Below, one piece after another: positions 54,663 through 63,516 of a stretch of 64,000 nucleotides of DNA. Both the position numbers and the translations under genes were made by a program. Location of the stretch: positions 6,319,001 to 6,383,000 of the forward strand of contig NZ_CP096563.1 of NCBI RefSeq assembly GCF_023221595.1, written 5' to 3'. Each line of letters starts with the position of its first letter. Within the stretch, counting starts at the first letter, position 1. Origin of the DNA: Rhodococcus qingshengii JCM 15477 (GTDB taxonomy: Bacteria; Actinomycetota; Actinomycetes; Mycobacteriales; Mycobacteriaceae). Under the pieces are notes generated by a model. The model ran no database searches, had not been told where the DNA came from, and saw only the letters and a list, made by a program, of their open reading frames with translations.

Positions 54663-55643
54663 GTGAAGTTTCTCAGTAGGTTCTACATCGACGGGTTCAT
54701 CCTCGGCATCATCATCGCCGGCGTGCTCGGAAGTGTGTTCCCGGTATCGGGTACCGCGGAGAGCATTCTGAACTGGGCCACCAAGATCGCCATCGGCTTC
54801 TTGTTCCTGCTCTACGGCGCACGGCTCTCGCCGCAGGAAGCCTGGAAGGGCGTCAAGCACTGGCGACTGCACACCGTCGTCCTCGCCGCGACGTTCGTGC
54901 TGTTCCCACTGATCGGCCTAGCACTGCGATTCCTGTCACCGACGCTGATCAGCGACGAGCTCTACACCGGCATCCTCTACATGTGCCTGGTTCCGTCGAC
55001 GGTTCAGTCTTCGATCGCGTTCACCTCGATCGCCAAGGGGAACGTCGCGGGCGCGATCGTCAGTGCGTCGTTCTCCAACCTGATCGGCGTCTTCGTCACA
55101 CCGCTGCTGGTGGTTCTGCTGATGAACACCACCGGCCAGGCGACGGTCGACTTCTCGTCGATCCTCGACATCGTCGTACAGTTGCTGATCCCGTTCATCG
55201 TCGGTCAGCTGATCCGCCCGCTGGTGATCGGATGGCTGCAGAAGTACGCCGAACCCACCAAGTACGTCGATCGCGGATCGATCCTCCTCGTTGTCTTCGC
55301 CGCCTTCAGCGAAAGCATGAAAGAGGGGATCTGGAGCACCATCACGATCTGGCAGATCGTGATCCTCACAATCGTGTGCTGCCTGATTCTCGCGCTGGTT
55401 CTCGGCGTGACCACTCTCGCGGGGCGCAAGCTCGGGTTCGATCTTCCCGATCAGATCGTCATCATCTTCTGCGGGTCGAAGAAGTCCTTGGCAACGGGCC
55501 TACCGATGGCGGCTGTACTGTTCGCGGGCCAGCCCGTCGGCCTGATCGTGTTGCCGCTGATGATCTTCCATCAGATCCAACTGATCGTGTGTGCTGCGAT
55601 GGCGCAACGCTTCGCGAATCGGGATCCGGTCAGCGTCAGCTAG
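54663..55643 (+). CDS. bile acid:sodium symporter-family transporter
   Basis: From GTG 54663 (five bases after the MFS stop) the product is 326 residues beginning MKFLSRFYIDGFILGI. It has nine or ten membrane helices of the SBF-like family (PF13593). Family marks are FLFLLYGARLSPQEA, MCLVPSTVQSSIAFTSIAKGNVAGA, and CGSKKSLATGLPMA, the substrate/ion-binding crossing region. Family members move organic anions with sodium. Coupling to the MFS gene suggests a shared transport task. The substrate is unknown. Confidence 0.83.
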   Translation: MKFLSRFYIDGFILGIIIAGVLGSVFPVSGTAESILNWATKIAIGFLFLLYGARLSPQEAWKGVKHWRLHTVVLAATFVLFPLIGLALRFLSPTLISDELYTGILYMCLVPSTVQSSIAFTSIAKGNVAGAIVSASFSNLIGVFVTPLLVVLLMNTTGQATVDFSSILDIVVQLLIPFIVGQLIRPLVIGWLQKYAEPTKYVDRGSILLVVFAAFSESMKEGIWSTITIWQIVILTIVCCLILALVLGVTTLAGRKLGFDLPDQIVIIFCGSKKSLATGLPMAAVLFAGQPVGLIVLPLMIFHQIQLIVCAAMAQRFANRDPVSVS

Positions 55644-55854
55644 CGAGCAACTCGCCTCGGGTCGCGTCGACGCAGCCGCAACCGCCCTGCAGTTCAGCAC
55701 AATCGATGGACAGCGCATGGCGGACCGATGCCAGGTCGAGGCAGTTCGCGCCGGTGCATTCGAGTGATCCGTCGGCATGCCGTAGCAAAGAATCGTGGCA
55801 GTGATCGACATCCGAAACACAATCCGCGCACTGGATCTGACGCTCAGCGATCAT
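55636..55854 (-). CDS. small Cys-rich protein (72 residues)
   Basis: A short frame starts at ATG 55854, with GAGAGAGGTGG a few bases upstream, and ends overlapping the symporter gene by eight bases. The product has eight cysteines in the order CADC, HCH, LEC, NCLD, DC, CGC, together with several histidines. It has no signal peptide. The pattern suggests a small zinc or other metal-binding protein. I do not recognise a family. It follows the YqgE-type gene on the same strand with a 55-base gap. Confidence 0.6.
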   Translation of the reverse strand: MIAERQIQCADCVSDVDHCHDSLLRHADGSLECTGANCLDLASVRHALSIDCAELQGGCGCVDATRGELLAS

Positions 55855-55909
55855 TGCTGCCACCTCTCTCGAAAACGATGACACAGGAATATCATCGACC
55901 TCCGACAAG

Positions 55910-56515
55910 TCAGTTTCGTTCCACCTCGATGGGGTGGCTGGCCAGCATCGCCACGGGTAGCGGCTGGCGTCGTAGCACCCGTGCCCAGACATCGACTCGG
56001 GGCGGCGTCAGCACATCCGACGGCAGCGAGCTGATCACCATCCAGTCTTCACGCTCGAGCTCCGAATCCAGCTGGCCCAGAGTCCAACCCGAGTACCCGG
56101 CAAAAATGCGGATCCCTTCGACCAAAGGAGCAATGACCTCCGGGTCCGAGTCCAGATCCACCATGACTACCTTGCCGTCCACCCGCCGCAGGCCGGCGAC
56201 GCCGTCGATCCGCGCACCGTTGCGAGCGATGCCCAGGCAAAGCGCCGAGTCACGCTTGACTGGTCCACCGATGTACAGGGCCGAAGGATGCGCGGTCAGC
56301 GGTGACCACTGCGGCAACACGTTCTGCACGGCCGTCTCACTCGGCCGATTGACGACGACGCCCAGGCTCCCGGCGTCGTTGTGCTCGATCATGTAGATGA
56401 CGGTGCGGCGAAATGCGGGTTCCGTGAGATCGGTCGACGACACCAACAAACTGCCCGGACGAACCTCCGGTTCTATCCAGGCCATTCGATCCTCGGGTTC
56501 TTCTGCGTGCGCCAC
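55910..56515 (-). CDS. YqgE/AlgH family protein (UPF0301)
   Basis: This 201-residue protein matches the YqgE/AlgH family: PGSLLVSSTDLTEPAFRRTVIYMIEHNDAGSLGVVVNRPSE, ALYIGGPVKRDSALCL, IFAGYSGWTLGQLDSELEREDWMV. Its biochemical role is unknown in bacteria; the fold is known and the family is wide. It is cytoplasmic by sequence. The length is typical. Confidence 0.88.
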   Translation of the reverse strand: MAHAEEPEDRMAWIEPEVRPGSLLVSSTDLTEPAFRRTVIYMIEHNDAGSLGVVVNRPSETAVQNVLPQWSPLTAHPSALYIGGPVKRDSALCLGIARNGARIDGVAGLRRVDGKVVMVDLDSDPEVIAPLVEGIRIFAGYSGWTLGQLDSELEREDWMVISSLPSDVLTPPRVDVWARVLRRQPLPVAMLASHPIEVERN

Positions 56516-56568
56516 AAGGACATCATCTCACCGACAACTGCGTGCGGAGGAACGAGACACAAGCGTGT

Positions 56569-57264
56569 TCAGGTCAGACCCGCCACATCGGCAAGTAGTG
56601 CCAAATGCCGCTCGAAAATCTCGCTCGCGTCGGTGAACGTATCGCTTCCGTACTGCCCGAACACCTCGAAGTTCACCGAACCGAACAGCGATACCCAGAC
56701 GAGAGTTGCGCGCACCGCGGCATCCGGCGGCAGGTCGGTACCCAGTTCATTCCGCACTCCCTCGAGGTCCGCTGCCAACGTGTCACTCAGGCCCGGACCC
56801 TCTCGCACCGTCAGTGAACCCGCGCGATGGGCGGCGTCGATGATCCCGATCAGCCGGGTCACGACGAGGGTGCCGGGGCCGGTGGTCTGCTCGCCCGGAG
56901 CGTCGTAGCCGGGGACGGGGCTGCCGAACAACAGACCGTAGCGGGCCGGCTCCCGGATCGCCCAGCTCCGAACGGCGCGCCCGAGAGCAATGAACTGTCC
57001 GCGAAAATCTTCTGCTGCAACCGCATTCACGGCGGCGTCCACTTCCGCGCCCAGTTCCGTGTACCCGTCGACCACCAGCAAGGTCAGCAGTTCGTCCCGA
57101 CTGGCGACATAGCGGTATACCGCTGAGGACACGACTCCCAGGTCACGCGCGACGGCACGCAGGGACAAAGCGGCAGCGCCGACGGCAGCAAGATGCTCGC
57201 GTCCGATACGGGTGATGTCCTGCAGCGTCTGTTCGCGCGCCCGCTCACGGGGAGTTCCAACCAT
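56569..57264 (-). CDS. TetR-family regulator
   Basis: From ATG 57264 (MVGTPRERAREQTLQDI) the product has 231 residues. The N-terminal helix-turn-helix is LSLRAVARDLGVVSSAVYRYVASRDELLTLLV, followed by a TetR C-terminal domain (TetR_C_33-like). An upstream ATG at 57303 would add 13 residues that run into the operator region. It is divergent from the epimerase-like gene. Two matching palindromes at 57306-57320 and 57355-57369 are its probable operators. Confidence 0.85.
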   Translation of the reverse strand: MVGTPRERAREQTLQDITRIGREHLAAVGAAALSLRAVARDLGVVSSAVYRYVASRDELLTLLVVDGYTELGAEVDAAVNAVAAEDFRGQFIALGRAVRSWAIREPARYGLLFGSPVPGYDAPGEQTTGPGTLVVTRLIGIIDAAHRAGSLTVREGPGLSDTLAADLEGVRNELGTDLPPDAAVRATLVWVSLFGSVNFEVFGQYGSDTFTDASEIFERHLALLADVAGLT

Positions 57265-57305
57265 GAGTCCATCTTGCCCCATTCCCGAGAGCAGCATCAA
57301 CAAAA

Positions 57306-57369
57306 GAGAGCACTGCTCTTGACAGCGCTCGGGTGCAGGTGCATTCTTGAAAACGAGAGCAGTGCTCTC
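57306..57369 (+). promoter_or_regulatory. promoter flanked by two TetR-type operators
   Basis: The palindrome GAGAGCA-C-TGCTCTT (57306-57320) and its near copy GAGAGCA-G-TGCTCTC (57355-57369) flank a promoter with TTGACA (57319-57324), 17 bases and CATTCT (57342-57347). The promoter points to the epimerase-like gene. The upstream operator overlaps the -35 and the second covers the start region, a typical repressor layout. Confidence 0.78.
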
Positions 57370-57398
57370 AGTTCACTCGAAACAAGAAGGAGCACACC

Positions 57399-58340
57399 AT
57401 GTCGAACCTCGAAATCGTCACCGGAGCAGGACCCGTCGGATCCGCCGTCGCACTACAGCTCGCCGAGCAGGGAATCAACGTCCGGCTCCTGACCAGGTCC
57501 GGCAGCGGGCCCGAGCACCCGCTGATCGACCGCCGACGCGTCGACGTCTCGGATGCCGAGGCCCTGCGCTCGGTCAGCGAGGGCGCCACGGCCATCTACC
57601 ACTGCATCCACGCTGCTTACAACGCAGCCGATTGGGAGCGGGAACTCCCGGCGGCCGAGGAGGTTGTGCTCGACGCGGCCGCATCCATCGGTGCCGTCGT
57701 GGTCTTCCCCGAAAGCCTCTACGCCTACAACTCCAACACCCTGATGACCGAATCCGATCCACGCAACGCCACCGGTGGCAAGCGCGGAGTGCGCACCGCG
57801 CTGCTGCGTGCTCGCGAGGCCTCTGCAACACCCACCGTCAGCGTCGTGGCCTCGGACTTCTTCGGTCCCCGCGTCCGCACTGCCCACGCCGGCGAGCGCA
57901 TGGTTCCGAAAGTCATGGCAGGTAAGAAGATTCGTGTCATCGGTTCCGCAGATCAGCCGCACTCCTTCACCTACATCCCCGATCTCGCAGCAGCGATGAT
58001 CGCGGCGGCACACAACCCCGAACTTTGGAACTCCGTCCTCCACGCACCCACCGGCCCCGCGCTCACTCAGCGCAAGATCGCCGAGGCCTTCGCCCGCGCC
58101 GCCGGGGCATCCCCCGCCAAGGTGGGTGTACTCCCCGCCTGGGTGCTCGACGCCGTCGGCAAGATCAACACCGACAGCCGCGAACTCGCTGAGATGAACT
58201 ACCAGTTCACCAAGCCGTTCGTCATGGACTCGAGCGCCAGCGAAGTGCTGCTCGGACTCTCGCCGACGCCGCTCGATCAGGCCGCCGAAGCGACCGTCGC
58301 GTGGTGGCGCGAGGAACAGGCTCGCGCCGCTGCTGCCTGA
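57399..58340 (+). CDS. NAD-dependent epimerase/dehydratase-family protein
   Basis: This 313-residue extended SDR-like protein starts VTGAGPVGSAVALQLAEQGINVRLLTRSG, the Gly-rich NAD(P) loop with an Arg favouring NADPH. It lacks an obvious YxxxK catalytic pair in the usual place (FPESLYAYNSNT is found instead), so it may be an atypical member such as a reductase or a binding protein. It is the target of the divergent TetR-type regulator, so it is probably induced by a small molecule. Confidence 0.72.
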   Translation: MSNLEIVTGAGPVGSAVALQLAEQGINVRLLTRSGSGPEHPLIDRRRVDVSDAEALRSVSEGATAIYHCIHAAYNAADWERELPAAEEVVLDAAASIGAVVVFPESLYAYNSNTLMTESDPRNATGGKRGVRTALLRAREASATPTVSVVASDFFGPRVRTAHAGERMVPKVMAGKKIRVIGSADQPHSFTYIPDLAAAMIAAAHNPELWNSVLHAPTGPALTQRKIAEAFARAAGASPAKVGVLPAWVLDAVGKINTDSRELAEMNYQFTKPFVMDSSASEVLLGLSPTPLDQAAEATVAWWREEQARAAAA

Positions 58341-58365
58341 ACCTGCAGGTGGGGGCTCTTGACGC

Positions 58366-58391
58366 AAGAACGGAACGGGTGTTCACTTCTT
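58366..58391. promoter_or_regulatory. 26-base dyad before the second TetR gene
   Basis: The blocks AAGAA, GAAC, GTTC and TTCTT are arranged as a symmetrical dyad (gaps of 2, 4 and 2 bases), ending three bases before the ATG at 58395. A TTGACG hexamer at 58359 overlaps its left edge. This is the expected place for an autoregulatory TetR operator. Confidence 0.65.
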
Positions 58392-58394
58392 CAC

Positions 58395-59018
58395 ATGGCC
58401 TATCGCCGCACTCCGGCAGTACAGGAAAGATTGGACGCCCAACGCGCCCGACTGCTCGAGGCCGCCACGACGGCAGTGGCAACTCACGGCTATGCGGGAT
58501 GTTCCATCGCCGCGGTGGCCAAGAACGCCGGCGTCGGCACCGGGACGCTGTATCGACATTTCGACGGCAAGGGCGAATTGTTCGCCGAAGTGTTCCAATC
58601 AGTCTGCAGCCGTGAGGTATCCGCAGCTCGGGACGCCGGAGACAGCGCCCGACATCTGGAAGGCAACCACCGCTCCGCTGTATCAGCGTCGGTTCGGACC
58701 TTCGCCGAACGTGCCATGCGCGCACCGGTTCTCGCCTATGCACTGCTGGTGGAACCGGTAGATCCTCTCGTCGACGAACAGCGGTTGATGTTTCGCGAAT
58801 CGTTCCGCGATTGCCTGGCCACCGCAATTCGTTCGGCAGTCGACACCGGTGAGATACCGCCACAGGACGCCACTCTGACGGCAGCGTGCATCGTCGGGGC
58901 AATCGGCGAGGCCCTGATCCTTCCACTGCGCGGAGGCACCACCGATCCCGCTGCGATCGACGCCATTCTCGCCTTCACCCTTCGATCGTTAGGGAGCTTC
59001 GATGACACCCACGCATGA
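58395..59018 (+). CDS. TetR-family regulator
   Basis: From ATG 58395 the product has 207 residues. The DNA-binding part is CSIAAVAKNAGVGTGTLYRHFDGKGELFAEVF, and the C-terminal domain is helical. A long dyad immediately upstream suggests autoregulation. Its 3' end overlaps the AidB-like gene by 17 bases, so both are co-expressed and the dehydrogenase is probably its main target. Confidence 0.85.
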   Translation: MAYRRTPAVQERLDAQRARLLEAATTAVATHGYAGCSIAAVAKNAGVGTGTLYRHFDGKGELFAEVFQSVCSREVSAARDAGDSARHLEGNHRSAVSASVRTFAERAMRAPVLAYALLVEPVDPLVDEQRLMFRESFRDCLATAIRSAVDTGEIPPQDATLTAACIVGAIGEALILPLRGGTTDPAAIDAILAFTLRSLGSFDDTHA

Positions 59019-60639
59019 AGTCACCAATCAGGTTCCGCCCCTGATCGATTACGACGCAGCCGAATACGCGCCGATCCTCGAGGCACTCCACCGTGAAGGC
59101 GCATCGGATGCACTCGAAGAGGTTCATCGCGTCGGGATCCGCGCCGGCAGTGCTCAGGCCCAGGAGTGGGGCGATCTGGCCGAGGAGCACCCACCTGTTC
59201 TGAGAACCCACGACCGCTACGGCAACCGCATCGACGAGGTCCGTTACGACCCCGCCTATCACCAACTCATGAGCACCGCAGTGGAATTGGGACTGCACGG
59301 CGCTCCGTGGGTTGACCCGAATCGACACGCACACCTCGTCCGCGCCGCGAAGATGGCCGTGTGGGGTCAAACCGATGCCGGCCACGGCTGTCCCATCTCC
59401 ATGACGTACGCCGTGATCCCCGCGCTGCGGCACAACGCGGATCTGGCCGCGCAGTACGAACCCCTCCTGACCACGCGGCACTACGATTCAGCGCTGAAAG
59501 CTCCCCTCACCAAACCCGGATTGATCGCCGGTATGTCGATGACGGAAAAACAGGGCGGTTCGGATGTTCGTGCCGGAACCACAAGGGCAGTGCCACAATC
59601 CGACGGCAGCTACCTGCTGACGGGCCACAAGTGGTTCACCTCCGCGCCGATGTCGGACGTGTTCCTCGTCCTCGCCCAGGCACCGGGTGGTCTGTCGTGC
59701 TTCTTCCTGCCTCGGGTCCTGCCGGACGGCTCGCTCAACAACATGTTCCTGCAGCGTCTGAAGGACAAGTTGGGCAATCATTCCAACGCGAGTAGTGAGG
59801 TCGAGTACCGCGACGCTCTCGCATGGATGGTCGGCGAGGAAGGCCGGGGCGTGCGCACCATCATCGAGATGGTCAACATGACCCGGTTGGACTGCACGAT
59901 CGGCACGGCCACCGGCATGCGCGTCGGCAACATGCAGGCAGTTCACCACGCGACGCATCGAAGTGCTTTCGGCGCCAACCTGATCGACCAACCCTTGATG
60001 CGAAACGTTCTGGCAGATCTGGCGGTGGAATCGGAAGCGTCGACCACCGTCGCGATGTGGCTGGCCGCTCTGACCGACCGCGCAACCACAGGCGATGCCC
60101 ACGCCAGCGCACTACGACGCATTTCGTTGGCCGTGAGTAAGTACTTCGTCTGCAAGCGCGGACCGATCCACGCTGCCGAGGCACTCGAGTGTCTGGGCGG
60201 AAACGGATACGTGGAGGAATCCCGGATGCCGCGCCTCTATCGCGAGGCTCCGCTGCTTTCGGTGTGGGAGGGTTCCGGCAACGTCGCGGCGCTCGACACA
60301 CTGCGGGCGATGGCCAAGCAACCCGAAACACTGCAGGTGTTCTTCGACGAGCTGAAACGAGCCAGTGGAGTGGACGGCCACTTCGATCAGGCCGTGCGGG
60401 ATCTCCAGGTGGCATTCGGCGATTTCGACGACATCGAATACCGGGCACGAAAGATCGTCGGCGACATGGCGCTCGCTCTGCAGGCCTCGCTGTTGCTCCG
60501 CTACGGGCACCCCGCGGTGGCCGACGCGTTCTGCGCGAGTCGGCTCGGAAACAGCTGGGGGAGTGTGTTCGGAACGCTGCCGAGGGGCGTCGACGTCGCG
60601 CCGATCCTCGAGCGGGCCACCGTCAAGATCGGCGCCTGA
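59002..60639 (+). CDS. AidB-like acyl-CoA dehydrogenase
   Basis: This 545-residue flavoprotein belongs to the AidB branch of acyl-CoA dehydrogenases, longer than the usual 390. Typical stretches are AAKMAVWGQTDAGHGCPISMTYAVIPAL, GMSMTEKQGGSDVRAGTT, LTGHKWFTSAPMSD, YRDALAWMVGEEGRGV and the C-terminal ALECLGGNGYVEESRMPRLYREAPLLSVWEGSGNV. In E. coli AidB is linked to protection against alkylation. Here, with a TetR gene overlapping upstream and an MFS gene downstream, a role in acyl-CoA oxidation or stress is equally possible. Confidence 0.87.
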   Translation: MTPTHEVTNQVPPLIDYDAAEYAPILEALHREGASDALEEVHRVGIRAGSAQAQEWGDLAEEHPPVLRTHDRYGNRIDEVRYDPAYHQLMSTAVELGLHGAPWVDPNRHAHLVRAAKMAVWGQTDAGHGCPISMTYAVIPALRHNADLAAQYEPLLTTRHYDSALKAPLTKPGLIAGMSMTEKQGGSDVRAGTTRAVPQSDGSYLLTGHKWFTSAPMSDVFLVLAQAPGGLSCFFLPRVLPDGSLNNMFLQRLKDKLGNHSNASSEVEYRDALAWMVGEEGRGVRTIIEMVNMTRLDCTIGTATGMRVGNMQAVHHATHRSAFGANLIDQPLMRNVLADLAVESEASTTVAMWLAALTDRATTGDAHASALRRISLAVSKYFVCKRGPIHAAEALECLGGNGYVEESRMPRLYREAPLLSVWEGSGNVAALDTLRAMAKQPETLQVFFDELKRASGVDGHFDQAVRDLQVAFGDFDDIEYRARKIVGDMALALQASLLLRYGHPAVADAFCASRLGNSWGSVFGTLPRGVDVAPILERATVKIGA

Positions 60640-60662
60640 CCCACCCACTACAGTTTCCGCTT

Positions 60663-61970
60663 ATGAACCGAGCCTCGAACCGCCGCGAGGCCTGGCAGCG
60701 CGTACTGCACACCCTGCGTGAATCACCCGGCCTCGGAAGGCTGGCGCTCGTCCGCTTTTCCAGCCAGTTCGGCGACGGAATGTTCCAGGCCGCGCTCGGC
60801 GGCGCAATCCTCTTCAACCCGGAACGCGAAACCGATCCGGTGGCGATAGCGGCCGGCTTTGCCGTACTGCTCCTTCCTTATTCGGTGATCGGCCCCTTTG
60901 CCGGCGCTCTGCTGGATCGTTGGGACCGCCGCCTGGTGCTCCTGTGGGCGAGCGTGCTCCGCGGGCTCTTCATCCTGACCACCGCGGTGCTGCTGGTCGC
61001 CGGCGGCGGTGACACTCTGTTGTTGACGTGTGCGCTTGCTGCGATCGGGGTCAGCCGCTTTGTCGGGGCAGGCGTATCCGCAGCCCTGCCGAAGGTCGTC
61101 CGACAATCGTGGCTGGTGGCAACCAATTCCGTTCTCACAACGGCTGGTTCGGTGGTAGCCGCTCTTGGTGCTTCGGCAGCGGTGGCGATCATCGGCATGA
61201 TCGGCGCGGGGGATCGAGCGTCAGGCGCCGCCGTGGCCATCGCAGCACTGGGATCGGTGATCGCGGCCCTCGCCGCGGCCAGGTTCACGGCCCGCTCACT
61301 TGGTCCGGTCGCCGACGAAGTGGTCCGCGCCAGTGCCGTCCGTTCGGTGACGGCCGGACTGCGCACCGGGGCAACCGCTGTCTGGGAGGCGCCCGGCGTC
61401 ACCACGGCGATGATCGGAATCGGAGCGCACCGCATCTGCTTCGGCATCAACACCCTCATCATGGTGCTGGTCCTACGCGACACCTCGAACGGCTCCCAAT
61501 TACCTGGAGGGATGGCCGGATTCGGCGTCGCCGTCGGCGCCACGGCAATCGGAATGCTGATCGCGGCATTGATCACACCGTTCCTCATCCCGCGGATCGG
61601 TCGCTCACGGATGATCACCTACGCCCTGGTGTGCGCGGTTCTCGTCCAGCTCGTCTTCGTGACCACGCTGACTCAGGGGTCGCTGCTGATCGCCGCTTTC
61701 CTGCTCGGCATCGCCGGCCAGTCCGTGAAACTCAGCGGCGACGCGGCCATGCAGATCGACATCGACGATGACCGTCGTGGTCAGGTATTCGCCTTGCAGG
61801 ACACCGTGTTCAACGTCGCGTTCATCGGTGCGATCGCGGCAGCGTCGACGGTGATCGCACCCGACGGCAAGAGCGTCGGCCTGGCCGTTGCCGGTGCGGG
61901 TGTCTATGCCGCCGGATTGTCAGCGGTGCTGATCAACCGCAAGAAACGAGAAACTAGCCCTGCTGGGTAG
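60663..61970 (+). CDS. MFS transporter
   Basis: The 435-residue protein (ATG 60663) has about 11-12 membrane helices. The motif-A-like segment is GPFAGALLDRWDRRLVLL and there is a basic C-terminus (INRKKRETSPAG). Longer frames upstream lie within the acyl-CoA dehydrogenase gene. It follows that gene by 23 bases and may be co-transcribed. It overlaps the convergent CCA-family gene by 17 bases. The substrate is unknown. Confidence 0.8.
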   Translation: MNRASNRREAWQRVLHTLRESPGLGRLALVRFSSQFGDGMFQAALGGAILFNPERETDPVAIAAGFAVLLLPYSVIGPFAGALLDRWDRRLVLLWASVLRGLFILTTAVLLVAGGGDTLLLTCALAAIGVSRFVGAGVSAALPKVVRQSWLVATNSVLTTAGSVVAALGASAAVAIIGMIGAGDRASGAAVAIAALGSVIAALAAARFTARSLGPVADEVVRASAVRSVTAGLRTGATAVWEAPGVTTAMIGIGAHRICFGINTLIMVLVLRDTSNGSQLPGGMAGFGVAVGATAIGMLIAALITPFLIPRIGRSRMITYALVCAVLVQLVFVTTLTQGSLLIAAFLLGIAGQSVKLSGDAAMQIDIDDDRRGQVFALQDTVFNVAFIGAIAAASTVIAPDGKSVGLAVAGAGVYAAGLSAVLINRKKRETSPAG

Positions 61971-63405
61971 CCCACCACTTCAGCAGTTCGGCCTCGGCCT
62001 CGTCACGCTCGAGCGGGCCGCGATCCAGACGTAGTTCCTTGAGGAACGTCCATGCCTTGCCCACCTGCGGGCCGGCCGGGATGTTGAGCAGCTCCATGAT
62101 GGCGTTGCCGTCGAGGTCCGGACGCACCCGAGCAAGGTCTTCCTGCTCGGCGATGCGCGCGATCCGCTCTTCGATGTCGTCGTACGTGGCCTGCAGCTGC
62201 GCGGCGCGACGCTTGTTGCGTGTGGTGCAGTCGGCCCGTACGAGCTTGTGCAAGCGGGGGAGCAGCTCGCCCGCGTCGGTGACGTACCGCCGCACCGCCG
62301 AGTCGGTCCACTGTCCCTTGCCGTAGCCGTGAAAACGCAAGTGCAGGAACACGAGCTGTGAGACGTCGTCGACCATCTGCTTCGAGAACTTCAGTGCCCG
62401 CATGCGCTTGCGCACCAGCTTGGCGCCGACCACCTCGTGGTGGTGGAAGCTGACCCCACCGCCAGGCTCGTTACGCTTGGTATCCGGCTTTCCGATGTCG
62501 TGAAGCAGTGCTGCCCAACGCAATACGAGGTCCGGATCGCCTTCTTCGAGATCGATCGCCTGCTGGAGCACCGTGAGGGAGTGCTGGTAGACGTCCTTGT
62601 GCTGGTGATGCTCGTCGATCTCGAGCTTCATCTGCGGAACCTCGGGCAGCACGTATGCAGCCAGTCCGGAGTCGACCATCATGTTGATGCCGTCCACCGG
62701 GTACATGCCCAGCATCAGTTTGTTCAGCTCCACCTGCACACGCTCGGCGGTGATTCGCTCGATCTGCGACGCCATCTCCTTGATGGCCTCGAAAACACGA
62801 TTGTTCAACGTGAAACCAAGCTGCGAGACGAACCGGGCTGCACGCAGCATCCGCAGCGGATCGTCGTTGAACGAGTTTTCCGGCGCCGACGGCGTATCTA
62901 GCTCTCCGGCCAACAGGGCGTCCATGCCGTTCAGCGGATCGACAAACGTGTAGGAACCGTCGGCGCCGATCTTCATCGCCATCGCGTTGACGGTGAAATC
63001 GCGGCGCACCAGATCGTCGGCCAACGTCGTGCCGTACTCGACTATCGGATTACGAGAGACGCGATCGTAAGCGTCGGCCCGGAAGGTCGTGATCTCGATC
63101 TCCTGGCCGTGCTTGATGGCGCTGATGGTCCCGAACTCGATGCCCGTGTCCCACTGCTTGTCCACCCAGCCCTTGAGCAGAGCCTGAACCTTCTCCGGCC
63201 TGGCGTCCGTCGTGAAGTCCAGATCGCCACTGAAGCGGCCGAGGATCGCGTCCCGAACACTGCCACCCACCAGGAACAGCTCGTGACCGGCCGCAGCAAA
63301 ACGCTCACCGAGCGGGTTCAACACGTCGGACAACGTGCCGAGCGTTGCAGTGGCGTCGGCAAGCAGTCGTAGGCGGCGATCAGCGTCGGAGGTAGGGACA
63401 GTCAC
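61954..63405 (-). CDS. pcnA: CCA tRNA nucleotidyltransferase/poly(A) polymerase family
   Basis: This 483-residue protein carries the class II nucleotidyltransferase head LVGGSVRDAILGRFSGDLDFTTDARP with the catalytic Asp pair. Next come RRDFTVNAMA and RMLRAARFVSQLGF, then an HD domain (LLHDIGKPDT, HHHEVVGAKL). It adds or repairs the CCA end of tRNAs. The divergent Nudix gene next to it reproduces the mycobacterial pcnA-mutT4 arrangement. Confidence 0.93.
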   Translation of the reverse strand: MTVPTSDADRRLRLLADATATLGTLSDVLNPLGERFAAAGHELFLVGGSVRDAILGRFSGDLDFTTDARPEKVQALLKGWVDKQWDTGIEFGTISAIKHGQEIEITTFRADAYDRVSRNPIVEYGTTLADDLVRRDFTVNAMAMKIGADGSYTFVDPLNGMDALLAGELDTPSAPENSFNDDPLRMLRAARFVSQLGFTLNNRVFEAIKEMASQIERITAERVQVELNKLMLGMYPVDGINMMVDSGLAAYVLPEVPQMKLEIDEHHQHKDVYQHSLTVLQQAIDLEEGDPDLVLRWAALLHDIGKPDTKRNEPGGGVSFHHHEVVGAKLVRKRMRALKFSKQMVDDVSQLVFLHLRFHGYGKGQWTDSAVRRYVTDAGELLPRLHKLVRADCTTRNKRRAAQLQATYDDIEERIARIAEQEDLARVRPDLDGNAIMELLNIPAGPQVGKAWTFLKELRLDRGPLERDEAEAELLKWWATQQG

Positions 63406-63516
63406 GTGAAAGGAGCTTACTTAAGGTGCGCAAATAGCAGAACGCGCATACGAACGCGATAGACCGCTTTGCGCGGGTTACCGGGCAACGCTGCAACGCC
63501 AACTAGTATCGATGAG

